Part shown: positions 6,497 to 7,753 of the stretch, piece after piece | Position numbering within the stretch: the stretch's first letter is position 1 | How the letters are laid out: each line of letters begins with the position of its first letter | DNA from: Chlamydiota bacterium | GTDB taxonomy: Bacteria > Chlamydiota > Chlamydiia > Chlamydiales > SM23-39 | Direction of reading: 5' to 3' | Assembly (NCBI GenBank): GCA_021772165.1 | Contig: JAJFMM010000193.1 | Coordinates: forward strand, 1-7,753 | DNA length: 7,753 nt | Made by a program: the position numbers and the translations under genes | Notes under the pieces: model-generated | The model's database searches: none | Told to the model about the DNA's origin: nothing | Seen by the model: the letters and a program-made list of their open reading frames with translations, nothing else

Positions 6497-7498
6497 ATGC
6501 CAGTAAAAACAGAAAAAAACAGATTGTCCGATTCGGTCAAGCATGAAGCCGATGGCGGTCGTAGTCGCGAAGAAGTAGTCATACTCGCAGGATCAGGATC
6601 TGACCGAGTCATGGAAGTCGGTACCCTTATCGGGAAACGAACCAAAACCACGGTTATTGATTTAGCCGATGCCGGAAATACAGGTGACGGTGGATTGGGA
6701 AGTGTCAGCATAGGAACCAAGGCGATGCCTGGAGTCTACATTGCCCGATGTGTCGAGGCGGCCGCAAACGCAGGAATCTTTGAATTAATTAGCCCAGACG
6801 GTTACATCATCGGTCGTATCAATGTCGGTGTAGCTTTCACCAGCGACCACGTGAATATGACCATCGCAGATGGAGCCGCAGATTTCATTGTTGGCGATAA
6901 ATTCACCGTGACCGTTTCAGGCGATGGCAAAGTGGTAGAACTCAAACCACCTGTATCCGCCGTTGGGCATATCGAGTTGGCAGACAATCCGGCCGCTGAT
7001 GACACCATCACCTTGAATGGAACAGTGGTTACGTTTAAAGCCAGTGGAGCTGTCGGGAGCCAAATCAATATCGGCGACGATGTGCTTGCAACACTGGACA
7101 ATATGCTGACATTTTTGAGCGGATCCGCAGATGCTCAAATCGCCAAAAATACCTACAGCAACGACAAATACTCAAAAATTGAAATAGTCAATAAAACTCC
7201 GGGTACCGGTGGCAATGCTTACACCTTGGTGAAGTCTGGTGCCAATCTCGCAGTTTCGGCGGCAACGCTGACAGGCGGTGCTGGTTCCGCTGTGGATGGA
7301 AGTCAGGAAGCATACGGAGTCATTGGCGATAACGTAATAGCTCCAGACGGTGCAGATAAAAATTCATTCGCCATAGTACGAGATGCGGTGTTGAGCACAC
7401 GCGGGATCATTTGGGCCACGGGTGTGGTTCAAGCGGACAAAGATAAAGCCATCGCCGAGTTGGAAGATCGCGGCATTATCGTTCGCGACGCGGCGTAA
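6497..7498 (+). CDS. Head decoration protein, gpD family, with two inserted modules
   Basis: This protein binds the outside of the expanded capsid and stabilises it against DNA pressure. Residues 20-50 are a typical family N-terminus (GGRSREEVVILAGSGSDRVMEVGTLIGK), and residues 271-333 a typical C-terminus (EAYGVIGDNVIAPDGADKNSFAIVRDAVLS..GIIWA..ELEDRGIIVRD). Between them lie two modules. Module A (about 60-140, NTGDGGLG..GVYIARCVEAAANAGIFELISPDGYIIG..VGVAF..MTIADGAADFIVGDKFTV) is seen in other large phage decoration proteins. Module B (about 153-266, VGHIELADNPAADDTITLNGTVVTFK..LTGGAG) resembles repeats known from phage tail and structural proteins. At 333 residues it is about three times lambda gpD (110). 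The start is clear: AGAGG six bases before the ATG. It sits between the scaffold and capsid genes exactly as D does in lambda. Confidence 0.88.
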   Translation: MPVKTEKNRLSDSVKHEADGGRSREEVVILAGSGSDRVMEVGTLIGKRTKTTVIDLADAGNTGDGGLGSVSIGTKAMPGVYIARCVEAAANAGIFELISPDGYIIGRINVGVAFTSDHVNMTIADGAADFIVGDKFTVTVSGDGKVVELKPPVSAVGHIELADNPAADDTITLNGTVVTFKASGAVGSQINIGDDVLATLDNMLTFLSGSADAQIAKNTYSNDKYSKIEIVNKTPGTGGNAYTLVKSGANLAVSAATLTGGAGSAVDGSQEAYGVIGDNVIAPDGADKNSFAIVRDAVLSTRGIIWATGVVQADKDKAIAELEDRGIIVRDAA

Positions 7499-7552
7499 TC
7501 CAGCTCTTTTGCACCAATACAAAACAAATTGTAGTCATTCGAAAAATTTAAT

Positions 7553-7558
7553 GGAGGG
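7553..7558 (+). promoter_or_regulatory. Strong ribosome-binding site of the major capsid gene
   Basis: GGAGGG lies seven bases before ATG 7566. It is the closest match to the anti-Shine-Dalgarno sequence among the start sites examined here, as expected for the most abundant structural protein. Confidence 0.7.
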
Positions 7559-7565
7559 AATATAA

Positions 7566-7753
7566 ATGCTAGATGTTTTTGATACCCAAAATACGGGATT
7601 TACGGTTGCCGAGATGACTATGGCAATTCAAAAAATCCCGAATAATTACGGGAAAATACAGGCGCGTGGGATGTTCCCCATTCGCGGGATCGCAACAACC
7701 ACCGTGCAAGTCGAATCCAGAAACGGGGTTCTCAATGTTTTGCCCACTGTAGA
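7566..7753 (+). CDS. Major capsid protein, gpE family (3' truncated by window)
   Basis: Only the first 62 codons are present; the frame is open to the right edge. The start MLDVFDTQNTGFTVAEMTMAIQKIPNNYGKI, followed by GMFPIRGIATTTVQVESRNGVLNVLPT, is the usual N-terminal pattern of gpE-type capsid proteins (PF03864). In that pattern a short helix pair precedes the IP...G.....F...G..TTTV..E...G.L.L.PT strand region. It encodes the shell subunit assembled on the scaffold and stabilised by the decoration protein encoded just upstream. Position after D and the very strong ribosome site agree with this. The 3' part cannot be assessed. Confidence 0.85.
   Translation, partial: MLDVFDTQNTGFTVAEMTMAIQKIPNNYGKIQARGMFPIRGIATTTVQVESRNGVLNVLPTV

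Noticed and set aside
1..7753. CRISPR arrays, tRNA genes, insertion sequences or attachment sites
   Set aside because: No regularly spaced repeats, cloverleaf-like segments, transposase motifs or terminal inverted repeats were seen anywhere in the window.

Overview
The window reads as the head-morphogenesis start of a lambda-like (siphovirus, cos-packaging type) phage or prophage. The plus-strand order is small terminase (Nu1-like), large terminase (gpA family), head-tail joiner gpW, portal (gpB family), S49 prohead protease with a fused and probably nested scaffold (gpC/Nu3), head decoration protein (gpD family) and the start of a gpE-type major capsid protein. This is the lambda order Nu1-A-W-B-C/Nu3-D-E, recognised from conserved motifs read in the translations. 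The sequence is moderately AT-rich by eye (not counted), several starts carry AGGA/GGAG-type Shine-Dalgarno sites, and the proteins are typical of phages of Gram-negative hosts. I cannot name the host from this window.

Layout. Bases 1-251 hold the 3' end of a gene that enters from the left; its tail resembles that of phage ParB-like or DNA-methyltransferase proteins. A small ASCH-domain gene lies convergent to it on the minus strand (221-607), and the two 3' ends overlap. Bases 608-938 are non-coding, very AT-rich from about 760 to 900, and are the natural place for a late promoter and the cos site. A short GGGGCGGC block and a near-perfect palindrome sit just before the small terminase. From 939 onward all genes are on the plus strand and tightly packed (ATGA overlap Nu1/A, gpW stop next to the portal start, portal/protease overlap), so they are probably one late transcript. 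The longer gaps are 3344-3439 before gpW, 6434-6496 before the decoration gene and 7499-7565 before the capsid gene.

How it works together. By analogy with lambda, the two terminase subunits bind and cut concatemeric DNA at cos and pump it through the portal into a prohead built from gpE on a Nu3-type scaffold. The gpC-type protease matures the shell, the decoration protein stabilises the expanded capsid, and gpW closes the portal for tail joining.

I see no evidence of a wholly new system. The points worth a second look are: an extra beta-rich module inserted in the decoration protein, a Gly-to-Ser change in the Walker A motif of the large terminase, a lysine/alanine-rich tail on the small terminase, a well-placed internal start for the scaffold, and a possible cos-like block.
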